DNA of 64,000 nt, taken from positions 15,053,048 through 15,117,047 of the forward strand of contig NC_049984.1 in assembly GCF_000003815.2 (NCBI RefSeq), given 5' to 3'. Positions 48,294 to 60,229 of this stretch are shown here, piece after piece. How positions within the stretch are numbered: the first letter of the stretch is position 1; each line of letters opens with the position of its first letter. Source of the stretch: Branchiostoma floridae. Lineage: Eukaryota > Chordata > Leptocardii > Amphioxiformes > Branchiostomatidae. The translations under genes were made by a program, and so were the position numbers. Below the pieces are notes generated by a model. The model did not search any database. It saw nothing but the letters and a program-made list of their open reading frames with translations, and was not told where the DNA came from.

Positions 48294-51200
48294 ACTGTCA
48301 ATCTACACTCGTATGCTCGGAGACAGCTAGAGAATCTCAACGTAAAGCAAGCTCTTACAGAGCATTGACGATTTACGGCTCTTAAAAGGCGAAGGTCAAT
48401 GCAAAGGGCAAACGAGTTATCCATCATTGACAACATGTAATCCAGAGCTTTTCAGTCCTAAGGCCCGCAAAAGCAGTGCTTCTAAATGGTTACTTACATC
48501 ACCTTTTATTATACATGTATAAATGTATACCCTAAGACAGTGCAAGCTTCGTAGAGGTTAAAGTGTTCTTGTGGGAATGGACAATCTATGGCTGGGGATT
48601 AATGAAAGGGTAGTGGTACATAGGGATGCATATTTAATGTAACACCGGGTACAGAGGTTAGATCTAGGTATAAGTATGGACTTGTACTTTAACAATTTTT
48701 CATAGCACATGTAAACTCAATGTTAACTCAAATTATGCATCTTTTAGATCATCATCATCATCATCTTTTAGATAAACATTCCTGGGACACTGGAAACTTC
48801 CTATAAGTTTATGGAATATCATTTGGAGAATGAAAGATTTACGATGTGTGAAGAATAAAAAGAAAAATAATTTTAAATGCCCAAAAAAGCATATTCCACA
48901 TTTTCTGGATTCTGGACTACCCTAGGACTCCCGACTACCTGAATCCGGACAACTAGTATCATCCGGAATACGAACAATCCGCAATCCGGGCTAGGAATAC
49001 ATTCGTAACTACTAAGCCACCAAGCAAATGCAACCTGCTTACAATGTCCTTTCAATCACACACTCAGTACTTTTGGTCAGATATTCATTCAACCCAAACC
49101 ACTCTGCACTCTCCACAGCAATCAGTATTCCCTCTTATATCTGATTTGACAAGGGTTTCCTGCTCACTCCCAGTACACAGCCGATAATAGATGGAAATAC
49201 TTTCCCCTACAAAAGCCTAACAGGAAGCCGTAACCTCTAATGGCCACGGAAATCTGCCTCTAATGCCTTTTGAGAAACGAGAGATCTTATTGTGATGGCA
49301 AGGGATACAAAATGTACATTTCGTGAGATCATCTGGATGCTAATGAGTGCATCAGGTATAAACTAAGGCCAAGGCCATAAAATGTTAATCTTTAATAGTT
49401 ATTGCATACACAGACTTTACTACATTTAATCAAGAGGTTACTCTAATTGCCAATTTAACTTCTAATGGATTGTTCTTCATTTGTCTAAAACTCTTTGTAG
49501 GGCAACTTACTGAACTCTGCAACTTGACGCAAGACATGACCTGTGTTGTGAATTAATTTTGAAATATTCTCATACTGGTAATGAACTTTAAATGTTGAGA
49601 TACTAATGGCCTTTCTAAGTGCTATTCTTCAACAAATTCAGTTAAAATCAGTTTTGCTTGTGTTTTCCAGTAGATTTTGCTAGGCATGATTTATTTCTTA
49701 ACTCCAGTGGTATCTTCGCCTACTCCTCGCGGTGTTTTTCTATGGAATTGTTTATACACGTCTACATCCCCTGGACGAGTTCACAAGCTGCATCATGTTA
49801 AACGTACTGATGCTACAGTAACAGACAGGCAGTTTTTCACATCAAAGTAAACTCAGGTACTGACGTCATGATGTTAGGCCCACAGTAAACATGGCAGTGA
49901 CCCGCACGAAGTGTTACATTGTTGAGGCCTGGAGCACTTAAGTCACAGTCGTGTGTACCTGACAAGACACTTCCTGTTATCCTCATCCTCTTTTTGTCTC
50001 CGTGAAAAAGAGCTTTTGTACTTAGTGTAGTGACAGCCGTTTGTTTGTCCAAGCAAATTGACTTTATCTTTCAGCAAGATACATGTAACTAGAGAACGTA
50101 TGAATGGGCTGTTTTGATATTTGGTATGGGGGTAGGTCTTTAAGACAACAAAATGTTATGCATTATTTCCCCCTAGCAGCCTGTGATGGCACTGCAAAAC
50201 AGCTGTCATGTTGGGATATTAGGTACAATGTCTATGGTAACGTATGGTATGTTCTAATTTGAATTAAGAACATGACTGTACTGTAAATGTAGGTCACGTA
50301 TGGTTTTTATCCTTTTTGTGGCGATCTCTCCACTATGAATGTCATTTCTGAAAATGTGTCTCAGATGCATTGCTACCAATACTACCAACTCGTTTCACCC
50401 ACAAATGCCTCTTTTTCTGCCTTTATTGTGAAATCAAATGGACGATTTAAGTACCCAATGTGAAATTTGTATTCATCACATCATATACTCTTTCACAAAC
50501 AATTTGAAATCTGGATGAATCTAATGGCCCTTCACGTGTACCTTTAAGCTGACTTTGAACGACTTGTCACGTTTTGGAGATGTGTGCATCTTCCTTCAAG
50601 TTTTCATTCGCTAACACTGTCTACCTCTTTCACCAAATCAGCTCCTTCCACTCACTGTACTTCTCACCTCCAGCCTGTACACGTGTGTCCTTCCTTTTGG
50701 GCACAGACAGCCATTTCTGGTACATTAGCTCGCCTACTCACGCAACCAAGTTGAGCAATTCTACCATTCAGTATTCAAAGAGGCTGCAAATTTCACACTT
50801 CACCCTCAAGGATCTTACCACATATCTTTTCGCTGGTATCAGATGAGGTTGAGTTTGAATAATGTGCTTCCGAGTGACGCACATGACCTTAAGTATAGCA
50901 GGAATTATCTTCGACTTTAAGAACTGGAGGCAGTTCTGTTCCTTTCAGAAAGTACAAAGGGATGCATATGAATGAAACATCCTATCACGTGTAGAGTACA
51001 GCTCTTCCTCAAATCATCACACTCTTGCTCAGATGGTGGCGATTAAAGGGATGGTTCCTAACAAGCGTATGATTCTGTAGATAACGTACATGTATATCCT
51101 GATCATTACATTTTTTGTACATGAATATTTGCGTGACAAAGCTAAGTGAACCTAAAAAATCTACACTACACAGACTTTGGAATCTCAAATTTGATCAGTC

Positions 51201-52427
51201 ACATCCCTCTTAATACCGGTACTTGCATATCATCATTGGAAAGCTTATCAAATCTCCTTTCTGTGCTTTGCACCAATGTCCCATTTGATGAACACAATAG
51301 CTACATACAAATGTATGTATGTCACAGAAGGACAGGAATGTCTATGAAGGAGAAGTCAAGATGGAGAAGTCTGGTGAAACTAGTTGGCTTGATGGCCCAT
51401 GTGCAAGAGGACAGGTGAAGTTAATATGCGTATTGTTTTTTAATGATCAGCATTATGTTTTGTATTACTGGAAAGCGTGACAGCTGGTGTGTTCCGCCGA
51501 ATGGCGGTTATACCGGCTATATAGATACAGATACAGTATACTTTCCTTAAAAATGATACCTCATTTGTTATGATCACGCTATTTTGCTAAGAGTATGGTG
51601 GCTGACGATAGATGATTTCTTACAACATAATCTGCTTGGAGAATATATTTACGACCATGCAATCAGATGGTGCAGTGTTTCACCACAAGTGACAGCCTGA
51701 AAGTGGTACTCTGAATGAGTGATGTTAAAGAAATGCTAGATGCAGAGTACGTCATGCTCACTGCATTGGAAACAAATGTATGGATATCTTAGATCGATGG
51801 ATGGATGCCAATACAGGGTGGGAGGTAGATTTCGATCATGTCCCACAGGAGATGATGTAAGGAAAGCAGTTACACAGCGCATTAGCGTGTGCGCAGGGGG
51901 TGCACTGACCTTTTCAAAACTCGTCAACCCACAAGGTCTGACGCACTTGGAGGTGCGACATGTTGTTAACATGCATCTTTTCGCTTTCTCAACATCAGTA
52001 GGTGGCCACACATACACTTAGCTTTTATCAAAGTCTATCTCTTAACTGCCAGTTTTTACTGTGCGACTTCGTGACTGCCTTAAGCGTTGATGATTCCACG
52101 GGGATAAATTCTACCAAAGTGAAGATATGTTGAGCTGCTAAGGTCTCTCATTGCTATCTCGCCTCCTACCTTAAATTGACCTTTATCTCGCCACATTGTG
52201 TTCAGACAAATACACTAGCAAATAAATCAACTGTACAGGTTATACACTTGACTCGCTATACATTAATTTCTATTTAGTCTTAATACTCAAAACTGTCTAT
52301 ATTCCTGGCAACTTTTGTATCAGATGAAAGATACTGTCAAGTTAAACAAGGAATACTATTACTAACTGCCTCTGCTAACTCACTACAATACAAGAGTTTG
52401 CAATACATAATTACAAGTTGTGCATAT

Positions 52428-52638
52428 TACCGTAATTCATGATTTTTTCAATGTACTTTTATGTTCACGTTTTTCATGGTGACGACTGTAACGTGAATTT
52501 ATCATTATTGATAACAAATAATACAAGATCCTTTTTTACACACACCTGCTGCCACCGTGAACATTTAGTTCCAAGAACAAGTTAAATTTTCTCAGACCGT
52601 GAAAGTTTGGTACCGAGAAGACAAAGTGAATTACAGTA
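52428..52638. mobile_element. TACTGTAATTC-ended MITE, copy 2 (inverted)
   Basis: TACCGTAATTCATGATTTTT to GAATTACAGTA. The inner blocks GTGACGACTGTAACGTGAA and TCTCAGACCGTGAAAGTTTG are the reverse complement of the 40.2-kb copy. Confidence 0.8.
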
Positions 52639-54695
52639 TCATATCTTGATTAATACTGGCTTCTTCATTAATTAAGGCCTATGGCATACTGTACATGGTG
52701 GTAACTCTGATCACACAGCAAGACTTCTTGAAAGATGGTTTGACTACACTTTTAATTGTCCTCATGGCTATGCGTAACTGCATGTGTTCAAATACGAACA
52801 GCCAATGCCTAGATGTCTGTTACTGACAAGTGCAAGCAGCTTTGGTAAGCCTTATCGAATCCTTGCAGCTTACGGCAAACATTTGTATGCTGTAGTCAAT
52901 AAGGCTTTAGGCATGAAAGGCTCTGCAGAGATGGGAGAGTTGAGGCAAATGGGAGCTAAATGGTAGGATTTGGCACAACTCCTCAAATCCAATACTAAAT
53001 AGTCTGTCGTGTGGTAGAGTTGGCATAACACAATCTGCGTACAAAGTGTGCCTAGTACTAGTACACAGTTTTGGGTTAAGTCCAAAGTACTAGTACACAG
53101 TTTTGGGTTAAGTCCAAGTAGGCTTTTACGTCTCTAATGTTTGAACAGTCGGACTGTTGATCATTGTATCTTTGAAATCCTTTGCAATTACTGAGTGAAT
53201 ATCATTGTATTCCCTTTGAAGATGCAGATACCGATAATACAGAAACGTGGGGGCTTCGTATGGCACAGCAGTAGCAAATGGCCTTCCTTATAGCAGGCTT
53301 TATTGGGGCATAACAGTTTGGGAGGCAACTTACGAGAAACTGAAGACGATCAGAACTGATACGCTAATCAGAAAAAAAGCCCTAAAAATCTTGACTTGTA
53401 GAACCTACACAGGAGGCTAACTTACAGAGCATAAATCAATGATCATTGGCAGTCATTACAATGCATATGATTTACGGACTGTATTTAGATACTCCCCTAA
53501 GACATTAGGCACTACTGATAGTGATATTGTGTGTAATAGTAATTAGGAGTGGGTCCCGGTAAAGAAAATTCAGGTACAGGACCTGAGCCAGGACCTTACT
53601 ATCTGTGAAAACTTGTGGAATGACCAAACATGCAGAACAGGTACAAGAATCAGATATGCCTGGAATATGTTTGTATTCAGAGTAGCGTGACATTCCTACT
53701 GCTAGAAGCACTGTTTTGTAAAGCTATGTAACTTGATGTAGATGTGTTCTGCTGGCTAGCATAGACATTATCACGTACTAAATGCTGCTGATGCAAGCAT
53801 CACATACTGCACTCCATTCCATTTTACTATCAATCCAAACATTTACTACAGGATCTGCGCACAAAATGGCGATAACTATACCAAACGAGGAGCTCCGAGG
53901 GACATGATTGGCCCAGGAGAACAGTATAAATGGCAGAGTCGTATATAAGAACCAATAAAGCTGGAGGGCTTCGACCCATTCATTTTGTTACGGGCACCAG
54001 AGGCAATAAGAAATCTGAAATGATGTCCAAGATCAAATGTTTTCACCTCTCCACGTATGACATTTCTAAATTACCTCCAAGCAGATGTTTGGAAGCACTT
54101 CACATGTTTGATTTGCCATAACTTGGTACCATTCTCCATTCAGCAACTTAAAACTGTTTTGGCAGGCTCAGCCACTCTGTTAAGCATGGCGGCTGTTTCT
54201 TGGCAACCTTTCTTTTTGGCTGGCCTTTCGAGTTATATAACTGAACCCAACCCCATAGTAAATCACTGGTGTGTGATAATGAACTAGGCAGACCGTCTAC
54301 GCTCTCAGCATTGTAGAGATAAACGTTAACTTACCTCCCCACGGTATGGTTACCTGGCTAGAATTGTGAGGTTTCTCTGACAGCTACTACCTTGGCAAAA
54401 GACTGCCAGAAACACAAAAGTTACAATCTTCTACCCCAAGATCTGCATGGATATGGGTCTCTATGGGCTGGCTTCATGGCCACTTTTCAAACATTCTCCG
54501 CGCAGACAACCCCTGCAGGCAATAATAAGCTATTGCCAACAGTTAAAACATTGTGAATATAATGACTGTCGTGAATTTGCCATTAGCTGCAATAAGAGCC
54601 CCTGCCTCTACACAGACCTGATGTGGGAACACTGACTGGCACTTTATCACCCAACATGGAACAATACACACCATTCTGGAATGGTTCCTAGCAGG

Positions 54696-55034
54696 GGATA
54701 CAGGGCTTGAAATACCACCTGCATATGCAGGTTAGTGAAGGTAAAATAGGAGCTGTGCAGGTATTTCTGGTGTCTACCTGCACCTAACCTGCACTGGTCC
54801 ATGTACTGGGTTTTATACATAAATGTCTTATGATGTAGGTGTATGTGGACTGTTATTAGCTGCATTGACTGTTACCACCTACATTTGTATTAAGTATACA
54901 AGAAATAAATAGCAATGGATCCACGTCAATTTAGCATGATCCATACATCCTAAATTCAGAGTGGTGCAAGTAATTTTCAATGTTACCTGCACCAGTGCAG
55001 GTATGCAGAAAAAAGTATTTGGAGCCCTGGGATA
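54696..55034. mobile_element. Inverted-repeat element with 5-bp TSD (GGATA), CCTGCAC motif
   Basis: The element at 54701-55029 starts CAGGGCTTGAAATACC and ends GTATTTGGAGCCCTG. GGATA lies at 54696-54700 and 55030-55034, identical. ACCTGCA/TGCAGGT recurs about eight times, near both ends (ACCTGCATATGCAGGT on the left, ACCTGCACCAGTGCAGGT on the right). Non-coding. Confidence 0.85.
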
Positions 55035-55265
55035 TCATGCATTTTTTTTCAGAAGATAAATGGGTATGTTTATCTGACGTGGCTGGCAGCTGCCATGAGT
55101 TGTTTTGAAAGCTCAGCGACAGATTACAAGTTACAGCTGTAGGCATTCCGAACTTCCCATCATCTCAAATCTGTTCTCCAATATTCTTTCTACATGGGGG
55201 ACTTGTCAAGGTAACTGGGAAGGGGGCCTCTGGAAGACACATTGTTGGAAATTACAAGTAGAATG

Positions 55266-55651
55266 CCATGTAGCAGGGTTGTAGCCAGCCTGAAAATGAA
55301 ATCATTTTCAGTCCCCTCTATTTTGAATGGGTATCCTATCGAGCACCGAAGGCATGGCGTGGTGTTGCGCGTCATATCTAGGGGGTCTGGGTCCCCGAAA
55401 ATTTTGAAACCTAGACCCTCTGAAACACTATTTCCTGCATTTTGAGGTGCAAATGTTGCTTGTAGACTAAGCTGTTCAATATCATCTGTTTTGGTGAAGA
55501 AGAACACATGGGTTTCAGTTTTTTTATATCTTTACATATCAATTTTTGTCTGTCCCAGGGGACGGAATGGGGAAAACTTTTTTCAGTCCCCAGCTGCAAA
55601 ATTCCTTCAAAGGACTGAAGGACAGATGCTGGCTACAACCCTGCTATGTAG
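55266..55651. mobile_element. hAT-like MITE, family A, near-perfect 8-bp TSD
   Basis: The element at 55274-55643 starts CAGGGTTGTAGCCAGCCTGA and ends GCTGGCTACAACCCTG. Flanks are CCATGTAG (55266-55273) and CTATGTAG (55644-55651), 7 of 8 identical. Interior shared with 12300-12612. The overlapping reading frame at 55491-55691 is not a gene. Confidence 0.88.
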
Positions 55652-56317
55652 CATTACAGGAAAGTTTCTTAAGGTATTTTTGATTACCTAATATCATTCT
55701 TTTGAATAGGTGCACTGGCGTGCCTAACATACAAAATTTAGGTGCACAGAAAAAATATCGGGTGCACAACATATACTAAAGCAGATGTCAAACAAACGGT
55801 TAACCTATTATCAATGTCAATTATCATAAACCTTTACTTCCTCTTGAGAGCTTGTGCCTGAAATTCTATAGCTATATGAAATTTAAAAATTTTGAAGTAA
55901 AATAAGAAAGGTTTATCTGACACTTAAATGTCAAGAATATACATGTACTATATACTCGTGTACAATAGAACCATCATAAATGTAAGCCTACACAAATGCT
56001 TGCCAGTTGCCACATTCACATGGTCTTCAAGTTATGCATCTCTTCAACATTCAATGGTGGTCTCTGCACAGATATTTAGGAGCTTGACGGATTTTCCTTA
56101 TAATGCATCACTAGCAATGCTGACATCAAAGAGGTGCTGTCTCTTGCATGATAAATACGACTTAAAAGCAAGTGTGGAGGCACTGTAATAATTCCTACAT
56201 CGCCATTCTGGCTACTCTCCTTCAAAGAGAGAGTAATTGTCTACTTCCTCTGTGTCCTGACTCCAGTCTAATCAGATTGGTATGTTTCATCCCAGAGTCT
56301 CTAACTGTATCACAGTA

Positions 56318-56625
56318 CAGGGCTTGAAATGTTTTTTTATCAAACCAGGACTGGTATAATAGCAAACATTGAAAATTACCAGTAGGAGCAAGGTTTTAAG
56401 TGAGATTTTACAAAGTATGGATGATAACATGTTTAGAAACCTATTTGCAACTACATGTATCTATTCTGCATTTAATAGGTCACAACAGTTGATACACTGC
56501 AAACAAAGTTCCACATACACTTTGAGTCCTAAACATGAGCCAGTGTAGGTTGGGTGCAGGTAGACATAAAAAAAATCTGTTACATCTACACTTTTACCCG
56601 CAGGTAGAATTTCAAATTAAAGTAA
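56318..56625. mobile_element. Degraded CAGGGCTTGAAAT element
   Basis: Left end CAGGGCTTGAAATG matches the 54.7-kb element's end. Near the right, GGGTGCAGGTAGACAT and CCGCAGGTAGAATTTCAAAT suggest the opposite end, but the CCCTG terminus is lost, so boundaries are approximate. Confidence 0.5.
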
Positions 56626-56864
56626 TTTGAGGCTGTTCTATTATTTGCCTCAGGTTGGACACTTCATTAACATGTCCTCAGATAACACCTCTCAGTTTGG
56701 CATCAAACCAATGTACATCGTAAGATACCAACCAAAGAATATGGTGCCATATATCACAATACAGTCTTATAATGTACCTCCATTTCTCAAATACGCTCCA
56801 CGAGTACCCGATTTTGATCTCAAGTAATACCCTCTCAATTTGGCAACAAGCCATTGAGACAAAC

Positions 56865-57107
56865 CATTGTGGCATGGTTGTCTCCAGCTTGAAATTTCGT
56901 CCCACTCACTGTTTGGGAGCCAATTATTGTTGATTTTCCTTGTTAAACGTGTCATTTCAAGCTTATGAAAATGGATTTTCAACAATTTCATGTCATGAAG
57001 TTCAGATTTTGAGAACAATTGGGATAATGAATTGTTTTTCCATCCCAACCAGCAAATTTCAATTCTGGGACGGAGGGATGCGTTCTGGAGTCAGCCCTGC
57101 ATTGTAA
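56865..57107. mobile_element. hAT-like MITE, family B copy 2
   Basis: The element at 56873-57099 starts CATGGTTGTCTCCAGCTTGA and ends TCTGGAGTCAGCCCTG. Flanks CATTGTGG and CATTGTAA match at 6 of 8 positions, consistent with an aged 8-bp duplication. Same family as 11256-11479. Confidence 0.65.
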
Positions 57108-57225
57108 TGCATTTTATCATAGTTATGATGTAGTCTTACTTATACTATAGCTATATCTTTTCTAGCAAGTTGAATACAATATAGGCATTCACGTAGATGA
57201 AAAGACCAGAGCTGGGGCTATGATA

Positions 57226-57300
57226 GATCTATATCTGTATCTATATCTATATAGCCAGTATAACCGCCATTCGGCGTAACACACCAGCTTATATAGAAGG
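57226..57300 (+). repeat. Dispersed repeat with TATCTGTATC run and CCGCCATTCGGCG hairpin
   Basis: (TATC)n run, then AGCCAGTATAACCGCCATTC and GGCGTAACACACCAGCTT. Relatives occur at about 51487-51540 (reverse orientation) and 58190-58275 (GCCTGTCTAACGGCCTTCGG). Function unknown; probably a dispersed element end. Confidence 0.65.
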
Positions 57301-57604
57301 TAGATTATATGAATCAATTAAGCCATCTCCTATTAGATGGATGGGCTGTGGATAATGAAGAAGAGAAGCTACAGGAGACAAGAGGATACCCAGCAGGAAG
57401 AGGAGACAGGGCGCCCTCATTCCTTTCTCTCATATCCTACATGATGTATAGCCTGTCTAAACGCTATCAAAAAGTCTTCTATATTCCACCAGAAAGCAAT
57501 TTCTGCTTTCTGGCAGCAGAACTCTCTGAAGGCTATATTATCTTCTTCTTGTTTTTGAGGCTATCAACTTCACAATGCTGAAGACTTTGGTAGCCTGTAT
57601 AGAC

Positions 57605-57770
57605 CGACTGTAACATTTGCAACACTGCACACAGGAGGGTGCCCCTACTCTTTTTTGAAAGGTGTGGTGGGTTCTTTAACGTGCTCGAGGTGTGGCTCTC
57701 CCAGAACACCAATTAACACCCTATCCTAGGGACGACCCTAAACAAGGGACGACCCTAAGCAAGGTACTCA
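57605..57770 (-). mobile_element. SINE 3' fragment (5' truncated)
   Basis: Minus strand: CTAGGATAGGGTGTTAATTG, GAGAGCCACACCTCGAGCAC, GTTAAAGAACCCACCACACC and AAAAAGAGTAGGGGCACC correspond to the tail of the 44.3-kb SINE. The tRNA-like head is absent. Confidence 0.8.
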
Positions 57771-58504
57771 TTTTCACAATATATAAAGACTTAGTGAAAA
57801 CTGAATGCTTTGAAAGAAGCTGGGTTCCTTTTGGAAATTGTTTCCCGCTGCAGTAAACCATTGTGCTACATTTTCAGAATCTCAGGCAAAATCAAATTAT
57901 TATTTCCAACAGACAATCCTTAGGTTTAACGTTTCACCCTGGGCTTCCCTTGTCTTATCTGGTACTAATGTATTCAAGAAAAGATGAAATTATGAATTAA
58001 ATCATTCAATATAGTTTCCAAGTCAAAATTTGCTAAGCTCACTCTTAACACAACACAAATCCTTGCTTTGTGCACGTTGGAAAATCTGAGTGATATCTTA
58101 CATGTACATGTAAGATAAATACCTAAAATTAGCAATTGCATGTTTATTACAAATAACACATTACAGATGTAATGAAGAGGTGTGGGACATGTACATGTAT
58201 CTGTATCTGTATCTATACAGCCTGTCTAACGGCCTTCGGTGTAACATACCAGCTTCCCAGGCACACGGCGTGGCAGCAGCTGGTTATATTACACAGAATG
58301 ACCCGTCACACCAGTAGCTACATGTATATGTACCTACTGTGTTACTTTTCAAAAGTAAATCAAAACTTAGAGGCAAATCTTACTTCAAACGTATACGGAT
58401 TTTGCTTAATAATAAAAAGATAGAGCTCACAAAAAAACTTGTTCAATCATGTATAAAACACAAAACGTAATAGTACTATCATACATGTAACAAAGACTGC
58501 GTAC

Positions 58505-58609
58505 CTTGACAGGATAGTAGTACGACCTGAAGGACAGGTGGTCACGCCCACACAGGGGAGGGTGCTCCGAGCGGATGTGCATCTCCAAGTGTTGGAAGAA
58601 GTCGTGGTC
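58505..58609 (-). CDS. SF3B3: SF3B3 internal coding exon ([19 protein letters not shown] ... YYYPVK)
   Basis: This 35-codon exon encodes [20 protein letters not shown], then [15 protein letters not shown]. The human counterpart is nearly the same ([29 protein letters not shown]). It is phase 0 at both ends, with acceptor TTAACACCAG and donor GTACGC, and joins in frame to LVPFTSHE upstream and NVIDGD downstream. It forms part of the last propeller blades and the C-terminal helical region of SF3B3. Confidence 0.97.
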
Positions 58610-59239
58610 CTGGTGTTAAGACACAGAAAAACAAGCAACTCGCACCAAAACTCCATGGACAATAGTTTCATCTAAAAAGGGTTACATTGTAATATGTTTC
58701 TGCATCTTGACAGATCATAGTTAGTTAGATTGGTAAGTACATGTAGGTGCACAAGACCAGTCCTGGGATCAATATAAGGTTAGTAAGATTGGTTCTACTT
58801 ATTAAAATAAATATCTAATTATTTATTCATGCATCTATAAAGTGAGTATTACTATTAGCAATCCAAGAAGCATTCAGATTAGTGGATTTTATAGTCTCTT
58901 TTAAAGTGGGGAGGGGCTGTTCCAATCATATCATGGAATCTGTTTCAGATTTGTTTTTACATATGCAGTGATTTTCCTCTTTAAATCATTTGATCCCTCC
59001 TGATATTTTTCCTTTCAATCCCAGAAATATGTTTGAAACAGCCCTATGATTAGGAGAAGCGAAATTCAATCATGCTTGGATCAGGCATTACTGCAGCTGT
59101 AATCATGCAGATCATGTGAAACACGGATACAAGGCATCATGTCCAAGCATTACCGTTGTTACACCAGGCAGTGCTGTGAGAGGTTAGGAATTACATTCAC
59201 TGTTAACAGTATTATTTTGTTAAAATACAAAACCTTATT

Positions 59240-59739
59240 GCCTTAGGTAGGGCTCTAGCAAGTGTCCGTTTTTCTGTCAATTGATGGAAATTTAGTGCGG
59301 TGACGGACATCCTTGATTGAAGCTACAGGCTTGAGGAGGCTTTTCACGGTCAGAAAGCCACGCACTGTTTTGCTATTGTTATGATTGTTGACGATTTGTG
59401 TCGACGCCCTTTCGCATAAGTTAATCTCATTAAAAATCTGTTTTTCAAGGTCTCAGTTCAGTCCTTCTAAGTTCTAACTCCTGGAATAGTGCTTTCTGCG
59501 AACTTTGATTAGAATCGGGTTTTGACATTGTCAAGATTCCAATCATTAGATTCCAAGTTCGTAGAATGCACTATTTTGACTCAAAACTTTGTACTAGTTA
59601 GATTTTTCTTACGATCTAGAAATGATGTCCCTGCCGCGATGACGGGGGAAAAAAAAGATTTTTTTTTGCACAATTTTTCCGTAAAAGGGAATTGGCTGAT
59701 GGACAAAAATTTTGAGCCAGCTAGAACCCTGGCCTTAGG
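59240..59739. mobile_element. hAT-like MITE with exact 8-bp TSD GCCTTAGG
   Basis: The element at 59248-59731 starts TAGGGCTCTAGCAAGTGTCC and ends GAGCCAGCTAGAACCCTG. It is flanked by GCCTTAGG at 59240-59247 and 59732-59739, identical. It has TGTCCGTTTTTCTGTCA near the left end, related in style to family A. No transposase. Confidence 0.9.
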
Positions 59740-59895
59740 ACATAACAATTCTACTCAAGTGGCTGATGTGAACTTGTCACTTACTCTGGCAGATTGAAAA
59801 ATGAAAAGCAATCAGAATGGTGTGGAACAAACTAAACATTCAGGTACTCTTTCACCATAATGTACTGCATCACATGTACATTGTACATGAATTGC

Positions 59896-60229
59896 AAGTC
59901 CAGGGTTGAACAAGTTTTCTAAAATCCACTTGTCCTATCGGGCAAGCACATAAAAAATGTACTTGCCCGAACCAATTTTTCACTTGCCCAAAATTCAAAT
60001 GTCACTGTTCCTAGTATATGCATTTTCACTTCCAGCAATGGAATTCTCTGTAGACAATTGCTTGATGTCATGACTGTAAAAAGTAACAAGTATATCAAAA
60101 TTGCACTAAAATCAATGGAAAAATCTTACTTGCCCAATCGGATAAGTGGGGTAGGACATGCACTTGCCCGAACAGCACTTTCACTTGCCCGGGACAATAG
60201 GGCTAGTGGACTTGTTTATCCCTGAAGTC
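59896..60229. mobile_element. Inverted-repeat element with 5-bp TSD (AAGTC), CTTGCCC motif
   Basis: The element at 59901-60224 starts CAGGGTTGAACAAGTTTTCT and ends GGACTTGTTTATCCCTG. AAGTC lies at 59896-59900 and 60225-60229, identical. CACTTGCCC or ACTTGCCC recurs about six times, near both ends. A shorter relative is at 22025-22146. Confidence 0.87.

Larger units (their letters stand above)
45637..58504 (-). other. SF3B3 intron between NVIDGD and YYYPVK exons (12.9 kb)
   Basis: GT-AG intron (donor GTACGC, acceptor TTACTACAG). Contains hAT-like MITEs (47927-48285, 55274-55643, 56873-57099), a small palindromic element (46508-46600), a (TG)n tract (47359-47452), a MITE (52428-52638), a 35-bp tandem pair (~53050-53120), 5-bp-TSD-type elements (54701-55029 and relatives) and a SINE fragment. 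No nested gene recognised; 48.3-52.4 and 53.2-54.6 kb show nothing nameable except the repeat at ~51487. Confidence 0.8.

Noticed and set aside
51736-52021. Two mirrored ~93-codon ORFs on opposite strands
   Set aside because: Same DNA read both ways, with no recognisable domain or neighbouring splice-consistent exons.
57309-57581. 90-codon plus-strand ORF next to a dispersed repeat
   Set aside because: Not recognised, starts inside repeat-associated sequence, and has no conserved motif; not supportable as a gene.
58609-58625. U12-type intron suggested by CTTAAC just before the SF3B3 acceptor
   Set aside because: The matching donor at 61269 is GTAAGT, a U2-type site, not the U12 ATATCC/GTATCC type.
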